Below are positions 49,401 to 59,755 of a stretch of 64,000 bases of DNA, one piece after another. A program made the translations under genes and the position numbers. Position 1 is the first letter of the stretch. The number at the start of each line of letters is the position of its first letter. Source of the stretch: Hydractinia symbiolongicarpus (taxonomy: Eukaryota; Cnidaria; Hydrozoa; Anthoathecata; Hydractiniidae); the NCBI RefSeq assembly GCF_029227915.1, contig NC_079882.1, positions 22,263,001-22,327,000 of the forward strand, written 5' to 3'. Below the pieces are notes generated by a model, which saw only the letters and a list, made by a program, of their open reading frames with translations, made no database searches and had not been told where the DNA came from.

Positions 49401-50914
49401 GTTCACAATTTTTGATTTAAATCAGCATGTGCTATAAATAATGTATTATACTGAATGTAATTTGTTGACCTCTGTGTTTGCAGATAAATAAAGACACTAT
49501 ACGTATAAATCACCTGTTTATCCTTTGAAGCTTCCAAGATACACTCTAATGCACTTGTGCTACTATATTCAGAAAGTCTAGTCTGTTCATTTAACCACGA
49601 AACGGCATCATTTAAACTTTCTATGTTCACACTTACGCAATGATTTTGCCACATTTTTATGTCTGATGCAGCTCTATGAAAGTTAATGAAGTTTGCTTGA
49701 TTATTTTGGCATGTTCACAGATTATTACAATCTACAAGAATTGTATACCTCATGATATTAAGCTTTTTTATATGTGCAACTTGTTCTTTTAGAAGACTGA
49801 TTAATGTTTGCATGCACAATTGAAACTGAGATTCAGATTTTTCTTGAATATCGATAATGATGCAAATACGACTTTCTTCTATAACTCCACATGTTTTACG
49901 GCTATAGAGAAACAGAAGCAAAACATAATATTGAAAAAAGTCAAAATTATGATATGCAAGATGTCTACACAAGTTATACCTTGAAGTAGTTAACCATTCA
50001 AGTCTCTTCTTATATAATTCAACAACATGTTGCAATTTTACTTCAAATTGTTTTAAATTATCTCTAGAACCAATGATCTAATAACAGATATGCATAAAAT
50101 TATAAACAAGCGTTAATGAAATTTAACTGACTGTCAACTTTGCTGTAAAGCAATAACTCCAAGAGTAAAGAATAGATTATAAAAGTGTTAATTAATCCTT
50201 TCAGCTTGCGTTTAGCATGAGAATATTATTCTTATCTTAGGTGGTGGGCGTCTAATTCAATGTTTGTGTGATTACAGAGCTTTCCTAGCTCAATGGGAAA
50301 GTTATTATGCTACAACCCCTTTGAAGGAGCCTCATTGATAACAGTTTTAATGGAAATAGAACAGACCATCCAGCCAATCATAATAACAATAAAAAGTAAT
50401 AAAAAGCTTACATTATAAAATGTTCCATCTTTATGAGCAACTTTTTTAAATAAACCATTTGCATACCTTGACGAAACGGGCTTCTTTAGGATATTGATGT
50501 AATCTGCATATACACAAAACTAATTATTTTGTTTTGTGTGATCGTTTTTTGTGTACTTGATACACTTGGATCAAACAGATATTATAAAGGATATTGTTAA
50601 CATCTGGCTAGAAAGATAAGCATGAAAACAAACTCACCATCACTATTCTTAAACCCAATACTGGATAAAACCTGATTGAAGTCCAACTTTAAAGCTTTTA
50701 AACCATACGTCTAAAGATATAGTAATAATATAGTAATAATATAGTAATAATAATAACAATTTTGGAGTAAAATAGCAATAACTGAATTAAATAACTTGAA
50801 TTAGCATACCAATAACCATTTTGATGAAGGAACTAGTAATGACACTTCTTCATTTCCTAGCTGCAAACAACGACGTTGGTTAGAAGTTCTAGATATCTTA
50901 CGGCTGCCTTCCAT
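37420..50914 (-). CDS. VWA3-family protein (VWA3B-like) with Tudor/DUF4537-like C-terminus, complete, 38 exons
   Basis: The joined exons encode 1653 aa, longer than human VWA3A/B (about 1200-1300). The first VWA-like region (about 130-310: CIIIDIQEKSES, then YLYTDTS) has a degenerate MIDAS. The second VWA (about 485-640) is canonical: D-T-S-S-S, G-S-T-N-T and L-L-T-D-G keep the metal-binding Asp/Ser/Thr set, between W-H-D-G-T and H-S-I-S-F-N-C. A coiled coil follows (I-E-K-G-L-N-E-L-E-A-M). Exon 27 opens a Tudor-like DUF4537 region (YYPALVN..V-C-F-D-N-G). Exon 31 (205 codons) is an Asp/Ser/His-rich stretch plus a long Gln/Glu coiled coil. The C-terminus has more Tudor-like strands (ILARFKDDGWYYRG, GDCVVALHPRYQYAYAPG) and ends in ..FFLNFSR. 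Tudor folds usually bind peptides; the role, perhaps ciliary, is inferred. VWA3B fits better than VWA3A because of DUF4537. Confidence 0.9.
41690..41756. repeat. (AATG)n microsatellite in a VWA3-like intron
   Basis: AATAAATGAATAAACAAATA grades into about nine perfect AATG units, inside the intron between coding exons 25 and 26. Confidence 0.9.
42150..42515. repeat. Imperfect GAY/AAY trinucleotide tract in a VWA3-like intron
   Basis: About 365 bp of near-continuous AAC/GAC/GAT/AAT triplets (plus strand). Because the triplets are stop-poor, frames stay open on both strands: Asn/Asp-rich on plus, Leu/Ser-rich or Val/Ile-rich on minus. The flanking VWA3 exons (42642-42521 and 42134-42084) splice in frame across it, so it is intronic in this model. 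The open frames are composition artefacts. Confidence 0.9.
43051..43413. repeat. 28-bp minisatellite, 13 units, in a VWA3-like intron
   Basis: Consensus unit begins AGTCAGTAGCCTTCTCTT and ends with AAGTGTAC-like sequence. Thirteen head-to-tail copies keep exactly 28-bp spacing through most of the array. Variants alternate between a TTCAAAGTGT and a TTTGAAGT core, hinting at an older 56-bp higher-order unit. The right end decays. It lies between coding exons 20 and 21. Confidence 0.95.
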
Positions 50915-51448
50915 TTTCTTCTAAACAAATTTTGGGCATTTTAATCTTTAGAAGTAAGTGGTTATTTGTTTATATCACCACTTTTCTCTGTTAGTGATCA
51001 TCCCTAAGATTGTTTCGAAATAAGTTTCATTTTTTGAAAAATACGTTTTACATAGTGATATATGTTTCAAATGATATATCAAACTGTTTCTTCCAAATCG
51101 TTCCAAATAGTTTCAAATCATTTTGTTTATTATAGTTTATAAAACAAATTTTTTTTCATTTTCTTTGATAAATTGTTATATTAATATATTATCAGGGTGG
51201 CCACTGAAAATCAAAAGGCAAATTCAAAGACAATCAAGTACATTTTGACGCATATACAAATTCAATTTTCCATTACGCAAGCAGTATACACTTTTTCTAT
51301 AAGAACCAGTATATTCCAACCTAACACTGGCTGTTATTGGGCCTTTTTCAGCGTGATTTGTTTTAATTTATGATTTTTTTCAATTTTGTCTGAAATTAAT
51401 GTTTGCGTTCATGAGCAATTGAGCCAGAGAAAAAAAAACTCACCTTCA

Positions 51449-51616
51449 GATTGCTGGGCACCCTCTGAATTGTTAAAATTCATTCTCAATTTAATAAATA
51501 TAAAGTTAATGATGTCACATAAACTTCTTGTGGCCAGGCAAAAGACTTAACACAACAAAACAGCTTTAATATATATTTTAGTGACATTTTAACAATTCAG
51601 AGGGTGCCCAGCAATC
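51449..51616. mobile_element. MITE with 31-bp perfect terminal inverted repeats
   Basis: The left arm 51449-51479 begins GATTGCTGGGCACCCTCTGA. The right arm 51586-51616 is its exact reverse complement. The 106-bp interior is AT-rich. Perfect arms imply a recent insertion or selection for pairing. A target-site duplication is not clear. Confidence 0.85.
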
Positions 51617-51930
51617 ACCATACCAAATCTGAGCATATAAAACTAATCGTTACTATGGTGAATTTGACTATCACTAGGGAAAAATGCCTAAATTTATGCC
51701 TGATTTCAAATCTGTTTCACATTTTTCCAAGGTGAATTTTTCAAATGTTGTTAGGGACATATCTATCTTTCATGGTGAAAAAATATTCTTTACATAAAAA
51801 TGTTGTGCCATGTAATTATCAGGACCAGAATATTGACAAAAATTTCTTGAATTTTCGGGATTTTTTTTTTGCTAAAATGCCGCCATTATGAAAATTATGA
51901 CCTTTAATATTTGTATTATTTAATAGATTA

Positions 51931-53212
51931 CCGTATTTTCCGGTATATAACCCACAGGTTATAAGTTGGTACTTCCACTGTTGGTGCGGGTTATAATGTG
52001 GTGCAGGTTATGTGATAAGTTTTATATTTTCTGTCATTTATTGTGAAATTTAAAGTTATACATTTAATGAAGAAAATAGTACCAACAGGATAAAATGCGT
52101 ACATTAATATAACTGCATGCTCGAGCCTATATCTACCTATTCTTACTTCAACTACCTGATTTAATTTTTTTCACACAGTGAAATTGCTTTAAATTTCTAT
52201 TGCTTGCCAGTGCTAATATTACGAGCTCTATCTGAAACAGAATTCTGGAGATCATTTTTCTTTTGTGTTGAATGTAATTCTAATCTAATTATATCTTTAC
52301 AATCACATTGGCACATTGAATAATTTGCTTATGGTAATAGAGCAATATAGCAGGTATCATTTTTAGGTTTAATTGACAAGTATTTCACAACCTAGTGCCC
52401 AGGACTTAATTATTAATTCCTGTTAAAAATATTGAAAAATGTTGAAATTAAAGTATACATAATAATTTTCTTTTTTTATCTTCGCTACCTTCGAGTGACA
52501 GGTAAATATAAAATACAATTGATAAGACACACGCAACTATCTCCTCCTCATTGCGGCCATTCATTTTATCATTCACACTGTGATTGCTGGGATATAAATA
52601 GATAACAAAATTCTATAAACATTAGAAAAGAACGTTCCGTACATCGCTGTTACAGACAATCCGTTATAATTATTATGTTGTTTATTTTTATGCCAAAAAA
52701 CTTAAATATACATAAAAAACAGAGATTTTACTTTAGATTTATAACCTGATAGAGTATGGGTTTTTTTATTTGTTTGTTTGTTTAATCGCAGGAAGTAAGA
52801 GTTATTATAGGCTGAAACTAATGTTTACAAATAAAAGGAAAACAGCATTGTCAAATTAATTTTAATTATTATTTCGGCAATCGGAGACAAGGAAGTTAAG
52901 ACCAAGAGAGTCGCTAGTTCAGACACTCGGTTCTCGTGTTTGGGGTTCACGAGTTTAAACGTCCCCCACTTGTCTCCAGCATGAAAAAAACGGAACACAG
53001 GCACATGTTTATAAAATGATTAGGTTAAGTAAAAATACGCTAAACTTTTTTCTTAACACGATGCAAAGGTGCGGGTAAGTAAAACACAGCGATTGAAATT
53101 TTATGCGGGTTATACGAAGGTGCAGGCTATCTGATAGCATCTAGTTTATAACTCCCTAAAAAAGCTGAGCTGTGGGTTATACGCTGTGCAGGCTATATAC
53201 CGGAAAATACGG
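51931..53212. mobile_element. Non-autonomous DNA transposon, 1.28 kb, TA target duplication
   Basis: The termini CCGTATTTTCCGGTATATA (left) and its complement (right) are flanked on both sides by TA (51929-51930 and 53213-53214). GGTTATA and GTGCAGG subterminal motifs recur near both ends. A TA duplication is typical of Tc1/mariner-like and related superfamilies. No transposase is encoded. Confidence 0.75.
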
Positions 53213-54365
53213 TATATAAAGTATATTCATTATGTAAATTTATGGGATATAAGAATATATAATTTTTGAGTTATTTGTGTTTTAATTTCTGGTCAGTAAA
53301 ATACCGGTCTGTAAATTACACATTTTATAAATTGCTATACCTCCACGACGACGAAAAAATTATATTTTTTAAATTAGGTTAATAAAATGAAGCTCTGATC
53401 TAAAAATTGACAGAAGTCGATAGAATAATTAGGGTCAGTCAGGCCGTATAACAACTGAATAAGCTGGAGTCGTCTAAACAAGAAAAAAGCTTGCGGTGAC
53501 AAAAATACTTTTGATTTAAAAAAACAAACAAACAATTATTTATATTTAATTGGATTATTCTCTTATGACATTAATTAAGTGATTATTATAATGTATAAAG
53601 ATGTATTAGACGGTCGTGATGTTTACGTTTTTACAGGAATCTTTAGCATGCTCAGAAAAAATAAGAAAAATCGACAGGCCTTAGGTGAAGAAAATCAAAT
53701 TAAAGTTAAAAACTTTTGTACTGTGGCTACTAGCATTTTTTCACTGATATATGATCTAAATCTAAAACACAAGCTATATTCTAATTTCAAGTTCAAAAGA
53801 TGCCTCTAGCGAAAATAAAGATTGGAATGGACTGGTCCAAGGCATACCGCCTGCATTATTTTGCCTGTCGATTTGCGTAAGAGTTCTGGGGATTATAAAC
53901 AACACGGGTCACAATGAAAGTCGTCTATACAATCAATTAGTATTTTTCAGTATTAATTAGAATGATCAAAATGGAGGAGGGTGTTACAAGCATATATTCA
54001 AAATTTAGCAATAGTAGTTTGGGTATATGGTGGGATTTTTCGTGGCCATTTTCAAGACAGGCCTAAAACATTTTTGTGTGTCATGCCTTAAAAAATCGCC
54101 TGAACACCCTTTAGTTACATAGGCATGCATTTGCGCAGCTTATCAGTACCCTTACTCTTGCAGTTATTACCACAAAGTAGTAAATCTGCAAAATTTAGTT
54201 CCTGCAAAAAAATTTCCAAGGTTTGTCAATTTTAGCTACTAGCTATAGCTAGCTTAGCTGGCCTAGCCTGTACATCAACAAAATTGATGACAAAAGACTT
54301 AAAAAATAATATTTAGTGACTCCCTACATCATGATTGTTTTGCCTTTGAGAGGAACTATAGGTCC

Positions 54366-54432
54366 CTCCTGGAAACAATTTAAAAGGTACAACCCTGGAA
54401 ATTAGTGGGCTAACCACATAAAATATATATTA
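54366..54432 (+). repeat. Relic of the SINE 3' tail module
   Basis: CCTCCTGGAAACAATTTAAA..GGTACAACCCT..GTGGGCTAACCACATAAAATATAT matches, with many changes, the tail of the 26624 SINE (CCTCCTGGAAATAATAGAC..GGCTAGCCATGTAAAATATG). No tRNA head is present, so this is a 5'-truncated or tail-only copy. Confidence 0.55.
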
Positions 54433-54706
54433 CTAGCTAGCTATAGCTAGCTAGTTATAATAGCTAGCTTTTTAGCCTAGCTAAAAACATACCAGAGCTA
54501 AAAACAGAGCTATTCCAGAAAAAGCTATTCCAGTTGATTTCAATAATTTGCTCAAAAATTACTCTAACTGAAAAAATAAATTGGTAAAAAAGCTATAACT
54601 TCGTAGCACACAATGACTGACTCCATCTTGACTTAACAATTTTGCTCGTAAACAAATGATTGGTAACCATGTTTTTCGAATATTTTTTTGACTCGATGAT
54701 ACAAGC

Positions 54707-54866
54707 ATGGCAGAGATTTTATACGGCAGACCGTACGATGCAGGACTTGAGGATAATCCATACGTGACAAAATCATTCTCAATTAGTGACGAATCCGAAG
54801 GCATCGAGTCCGGTCTAGTCCTCAAGACTGACAGACTGAACTATCTGTTCTGTCAACATTTTAAAG
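54707..54866 (+). CDS. Candidate first coding exon of an unrecognised gene
   Basis: An ATG opens 53 codons plus one base, ending at a clean AAAG|GTACCT donor. The peptide (MAEILYGRPYDAGLEDNPY at the start, then TKSFSISDESEGIESG) has balanced, protein-like composition unlike the Lys/Phe/Ile-heavy random ORFs around it, and the DNA is locally GC-richer. I do not recognise a family and could not find a downstream exon in the right phase before the next gene. The exon does not join in frame to the acceptor at 59750. It could be a real gene with a distant exon 2, an alternative 5' exon, or chance. Confidence 0.4.
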
Positions 54867-55160
54867 GTACCTGATGTGTTTTTGAATATAAGTCAGGTTT
54901 TTAGAAAGAGGAGTTAACCTTTGCTTTAGATTTTGTTTTACATTCACTTTTTTTCTTTCTTGTTTTGATGACTCAAAACAGGAAACCAATGCTCATCTTA
55001 AGATGAGCATTGGTGAATGATTTCCAAGTTAGGATGTGGTTTCCTATTTTTACTTTTTGATATATATCTATATATAAAAGTACGCACCAGCACACATATG
55101 GGCAGCACTGGCCACATATTAGATTGCGAATAATAAGCCCTCTTGGAAGAAATATTTACA

Positions 55161-55298
55161 TTAGTGTTTAGCCCGTGGAAAAATCCACGGGTTCGGCTGT
55201 CCTTTTTATACCGCATTGCGTGCGTCTCGCTACTTGCGCAGCTAAGCTACCATTTTGCGTGACAGACAGACAGAGGTATACAGGTATTATAATATAGA
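55161..55298 (-). mobile_element. Short non-autonomous Helitron-like element, 138 bp
   Basis: Read on the minus strand, it starts with TC (TCTATATTATAATA) and ends with CTAA. Near the 3' end is a perfect 8-bp hairpin CCCGTGGA/TCCACGGG with a 4-nt loop (55172-55191). The flanking bases are A and T, as for Helitron insertion between A and T. The interior carries GACAGACAGACAGA (plus strand). A diverged relative is at 2886. Confidence 0.7.
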
Positions 55299-56741
55299 TA
55301 TGTATTGGGACCCCCTCAAAAATATAATTGGTTAGCGTCACCCGACCTACTCACTTTGAAAGGCGAAAGTCGAGTCAGGGAGTCGGTAAAATTGCAAAAA
55401 ATAAACCAAACAATCCATGGACAATCTTCAACACGCAACAAAATCCACCATTTACCTTTTCACCAGTCCTCCGAATTACGGTTGTTACATCCAAATGTTA
55501 CTTTGATAGGGGACTGCACTGCACTACTCAGTGCTATATTTTCCTGCTTCGCATATATACAGCAATACAAGCGAAAACCATGGGAACGACGTTGACTGAC
55601 AAAAATCAAACTTGAAACGGAAGCTAATAATACAGCTGGCGTACATTTAAAACAAATAACAAAATATGGCTGCGAAATAATAGTATTTTTGTAATTTTTG
55701 GTTTTCAGAGCGTATAAAAAGCAAACACCTTGCAGCATAAAATAATCTTTTTTTATAATATAGTTATAATATAGTTTTTATAATCAAACACACTTTTCGT
55801 TTATGATTGAAAAAATCGGCTCAATTATGATACATTGATTCCAAACACACATGGGTAAAAAACCTTAAAAACATCTTCATACAAAGCATAAACAAAGGTT
55901 AACTTAGTTAAGTTACATGTACTCTCATACAGCATTCTGACCATAGTCCTGCATTGCAGCATCTTCAAGTTTGATGAATTAAACAATGCTTTGACAAATT
56001 GAACAAAGCATAAAGTTAACGAACAACATTGTTATTCAGGAGCTTTTTTCTTGTTGTTTTAATTTATGTCAAACTGAACCAATCCTTTGTCTAATTCCAA
56101 AATATTTCATGTTAAATCAGAAAAAAACACATTATTTTTACTGTTTGAAAAGTTTTTTCTTCAAGTTGTAGGAATTATGAAGAAACTGAATCAACTAACC
56201 AAAAGATGTGCTAAACTTTTACAGTAACAAATTATTTTTTCCCCCAAAAACCATGGCAATGTTTTTTACAAAGTAGGTTCGAACAATTCGTTTATAGAAA
56301 AAGTTCATGCCACTATTGTTTATTTGCATCAAAAAGTAAAAAGAAAATGGTTAAAAATCTATTCATGTATCTAGTTTCAGAAATTGTAGCTAAAACATTG
56401 CCTCTGCACCAAGACTAATCAAATTTTATTTGAACTACTAACCTTATTTGACATTCACATTTGGATGATGCTATAAACACAAACACTTATTCAACTCACA
56501 TAAACAATGCAAAAACGTTTTCAGTTTGTTTTGTTTTTCACAGTTTAATTGAATGATGTTGCCAAATGGAACAGCTTTCTTAAAAATAGCAATCTCATTC
56601 TCAGAACGCAGATAAAGTAGGAAAAAAATTGGGATAACCAAGACTGGGGGTTGACTTATTAAGTGAAAAATGTGACACGCTCATCAAAATTTGTTTTAAA
56701 TTTCATTTTTGCTGTATAGTAAAAAAATACAATAAAATAAT

Positions 56742-56775
56742 ACACTCTTAAATGCCAAATGGCATTTAAGAGTGT
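56742..56775. repeat. Perfect 16-bp hairpin
   Basis: ACACTCTTAAATGCCA, two A residues, then the exact reverse complement. Such a symmetric site could be a palindromic repeat or a hairpin. No neighbouring gene explains it. Confidence 0.75.
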
Positions 56776-59747
56776 TTTATCTTAAATCACTACGCTCACT
56801 TTGATCCATGAATAGATGTTTTGTTAAAGATTATATGAAAATTGAATAAAATTTTTCAGATTTTTTATAAAAATTCGTTTAACTGATTTCCTGTATAGAA
56901 ATTACATGCAATTTTTATATAAATTTGCAATTAAATTCATGTTTAAATTACCATACAAAGTTTTTGTAGACAACACCGGCCTATTATACATAGGGGATAT
57001 AAAAAATACAAACATAATGCTTTTGTGTTCTAAAATTCTTTAGCTGTTTTCAATTTTCACTGAACCTGCAATATATAATGGTTCAATTCATTTAGATATA
57101 TTGCCAGTAATGTTTCCAAAAGTTGTTTCTGACAATCACTTTACCAGTCATATTACATATTGAAAGTTTTAACCTTGTGTTGGAGCAGTGCTTTTAAAAA
57201 GTGAAATTTATTAAAAAAAATTATGTTGTTTTAATCTTTATTATGCTCATCACATAACAATGTTCTAATTCTTGAAATAATTGAAATGTTTTCTTTTAAA
57301 ACTACTAATTTAAAGAGTCGCCATGGAAACATATGAAAAGAAATTAGTGTTTTATCTGCTATTATTATTATTTTGTTAAGAAATAATCTTGAACTAGTTG
57401 TCTTATGTTTAAACTGATTAAATCACAAATGGTTGCCCATGGTTGTACAAGGATGGGATAGTAGTGCTACACAGTCCTTTTTAGTTTAAATGTTAAGTTG
57501 TACTCGAGAATTTTTTTAAAGGAAATATTATTATGCCAAAGACAAAGGTAATGCTCCTCACTGTAAAATAATTATGTTTTAAAATGACTATCTAAATTTT
57601 TAATTAACACCATGTAGGACATGATGTAATATATTTATCTATACACATGAATATTTATATTTTAGTTATTAAAAATTTAAACTTTAAAGTGTGGTGTTAT
57701 AAATTATTTACAACACACATGTAGTCTGTTCAGAGTTTTTTTGCATTTGTGTTCATATTCCTAACAGCTGTAACATCAAGGTCAGTGATCAGGTGTTGCT
57801 GTTTTTTATTTGCACCAAAATTTTAAGAAATGTAAGTCTCTCTTTATTCACTGATTTTTATAGTATTTAAAACGTACAAATTTTAAATTACTTTAAATGT
57901 AAAATTATTATGCTTACTACAGTTAAATCTTTCTTCCTGGTCACCCCACCAGCAGGCAATTCTCCACCCAACCACTATTGATTTCACATGTGTTTTTAGT
58001 ACAAACGCTACTGTGCAGCCACCTCAATGTAGCCAATGACTAATTTTTAAAGTAGAAATTGAAGAAAGTCTCAAAAGTCCTGGGAACTAAGTTATTAAAT
58101 TAATCTTTTCCTGTTTAGCACAGTTTTGCCTAAAATATGCTACTAAATTTTTTAAGAAATGTTTTATTGGGTTTAACATCTCATTTTTAAGTTATAATAC
58201 TTAATTCTTCACAAATATATTTATACACTTGTTGTAAGTTGTATTTCCAATGTTGATACACACATATCATATGGAAATCAGTTGATTTACTGGTAGGAGA
58301 GTTATTTTGGTGTAGTGGAAAAGAAGTGCACTGCTCAAGACAGCTAAAGAAACAAGATTTGATCTTTGGCTGTTATTCGAAGTGTCTTTGTAGGAGTGTT
58401 ACTTTTTTCTTATCCTGTGATAAACAGTTTTGGCTGTATATATTTGTGATTTGGTAAATTTGAGGCAAAATTCAAACAGTTCAAGATAATTCATATCAAA
58501 AATTAAATATTTTTTAGCAATGTTCCACGAAAGATGGATAAATAAAACTGAGTGAAATTAGGCGAAGCACGAAAACTCTAATTGTAACATGCAAATAATG
58601 TCTGATTTTTAAAAATTAAGATATACAAAACTTTCTTTTTTTTTTACAAAAGTTATTGCCAAAAATTTATAGTTCACAAATTATCCAGGAAAACAATGTA
58701 TGAAACATCTATACACCAGAAAACTTTTTAAATAAGCTGTTTTTTTTGTAATGACCATTTAGCTTTGTTTCAAACTAAGTATACGAGTCAACATGCAGTG
58801 TTGTAAAAAGCAAGTAACGACACGCATGATGTCATTGGGGATTCTATTTTAATTCCTGACACTTTTTTCACATTGTTTACAAAGTACCTTTACCACTGTG
58901 TTAACTCCCTTAAACACTACACCCCGGGTAGTTAACGGGCTTCAAACACAGTGCACATTTTACCATCAGTTAACCACTTCTCTTTTACCACCCTATTACT
59001 GCCTAAATATACTTTTAGTTTAGTACTAAGGAAAAGAATTAAACATTATGTTTTTATAGACGTTAAAGAAAATTATATATGCTAGTAAAAGTTTTATATG
59101 TAAACTCCTCCCTCTTTGGTTTCTTTCTCTTATTAAAAACAAATTCTTTGAAAAGTTGTACTAAAAAGTTGTTTATTATTGATGTTTGCCACAAGATCCA
59201 GCCTAAATGCTTTGTTATTATGAAATAGAGGGTAGGTTTTGTGGACACAGAGATAAATATTTAATGTGGGGTTGCATATTCTCATCTACTTTAAGCTGTT
59301 GCTTTTTTTTCTTTTTTATTACAGAATTTAATTTTCGTTTTGTTTTTCAAAAGTGAGAAGTAACTCTTTTAAAGGAAACAAAGAAGCTAACATTTTTTGG
59401 AAAGGTGTTTGGATTTCAGGGATTTATTTTGTGCAGCGATCGATTCTTGAATTTTTACTATTGCATTCTATTCTGTTTTTGTGTGTAGTTAGACTCTGAA
59501 CAGCTTGAGAATAATTAATGTTTTCTTTTCAAAGAAGGAGTAATATTTCTTTTGCTTTTTAATAATTGAACATTGTGATTATATGCTTCTCTAACATTAG
59601 AACCCATGTGTTTGCTATCTTAATATAATGTAAATTGAAGTGTCTGAATTTCCTTGTTGAGTTTGTTGAAACTAAAATGAAGCAAAAAATAGTAGTCGTA
59701 TACTGAACTACAATATCAAAATAAATGTTTTCTTATATATTTATTTT

Positions 59748-59749
59748 AG
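59748..59749 (+). promoter_or_regulatory. Splice acceptor just before the CCSER-like start codon
   Basis: A T-rich tract ends in TTTTAG at 59749, then AACAAA and the ATG at 59756. It is either the end of a 5'-UTR intron or a spliced-leader acceptor. Confidence 0.6.
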
Positions 59750-59755
59750 AACAAA

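Larger units (their letters stand above)
37420..50914 (-). other. Exon map of the VWA3-like gene
   Basis: Minus-strand coding exons: 50914-50810, 50710-50638, 50503-50412, 50077-49980, 49901-49749, 49673-49514, 49080-49012, 48435-48335, 48029-47845, 47130-46922, 46842-46787, 46712-46614, 46460-46403, 45992-45912, 45785-45693, 45539-45402, 44928-44807, 44607-44550, 44450-44332, 43874-43656, 42975-42946, 42874-42742, 42642-42521, 42134-42084, 41968-41788, 41648-41580, 41002-40787, 40665-40525, 40437-40334, 40239-40205, 40075-39462, 39346-39114, 38796-38666, 38522-38409, 38326-38205, 38000-37946, 37868-37807, 37680-37420. The total is 4962 nt. Weakest joins: the 39346 acceptor (AAAG) and the 47845 donor (GTTTGT). 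Confidence 0.82.
50915..59749. other. Transposon-rich spacer between the VWA3-like gene and the CCSER-like gene
   Basis: It contains a 168-bp MITE (51449-51616), a TA-flanked 1.28-kb element (51931-53212), a SINE-tail relic (54366-54432), AGCTAGCT-rich palindromic tracts (about 54236-54270 and 54425-54486), a candidate orphan first exon (54707-54866), a Helitron-like element (55161-55298) and a perfect hairpin (56742-56775). From 55.3 to 59.7 kb I see no coding exon. It may be 5' untranslated or intronic sequence. Confidence 0.5.

Noticed and set aside
52887-52980. Possible tRNA-like or nested MITE inside the TA-flanked element
   Set aside because: It has GGAGACAAGG/CTTGTCTCC ends, but no clear A box or cloverleaf, and the boundaries could not be defined.
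54559-54825. 88-codon minus-strand ORF
   Set aside because: Antisense shadow of the better-composed plus-strand candidate exon at 54707-54866.
55305-55738. Overlapping 92-96 codon ORFs on both strands
   Set aside because: No homology recognised, mutually overlapping in three frames, no clear splice or regulatory context.
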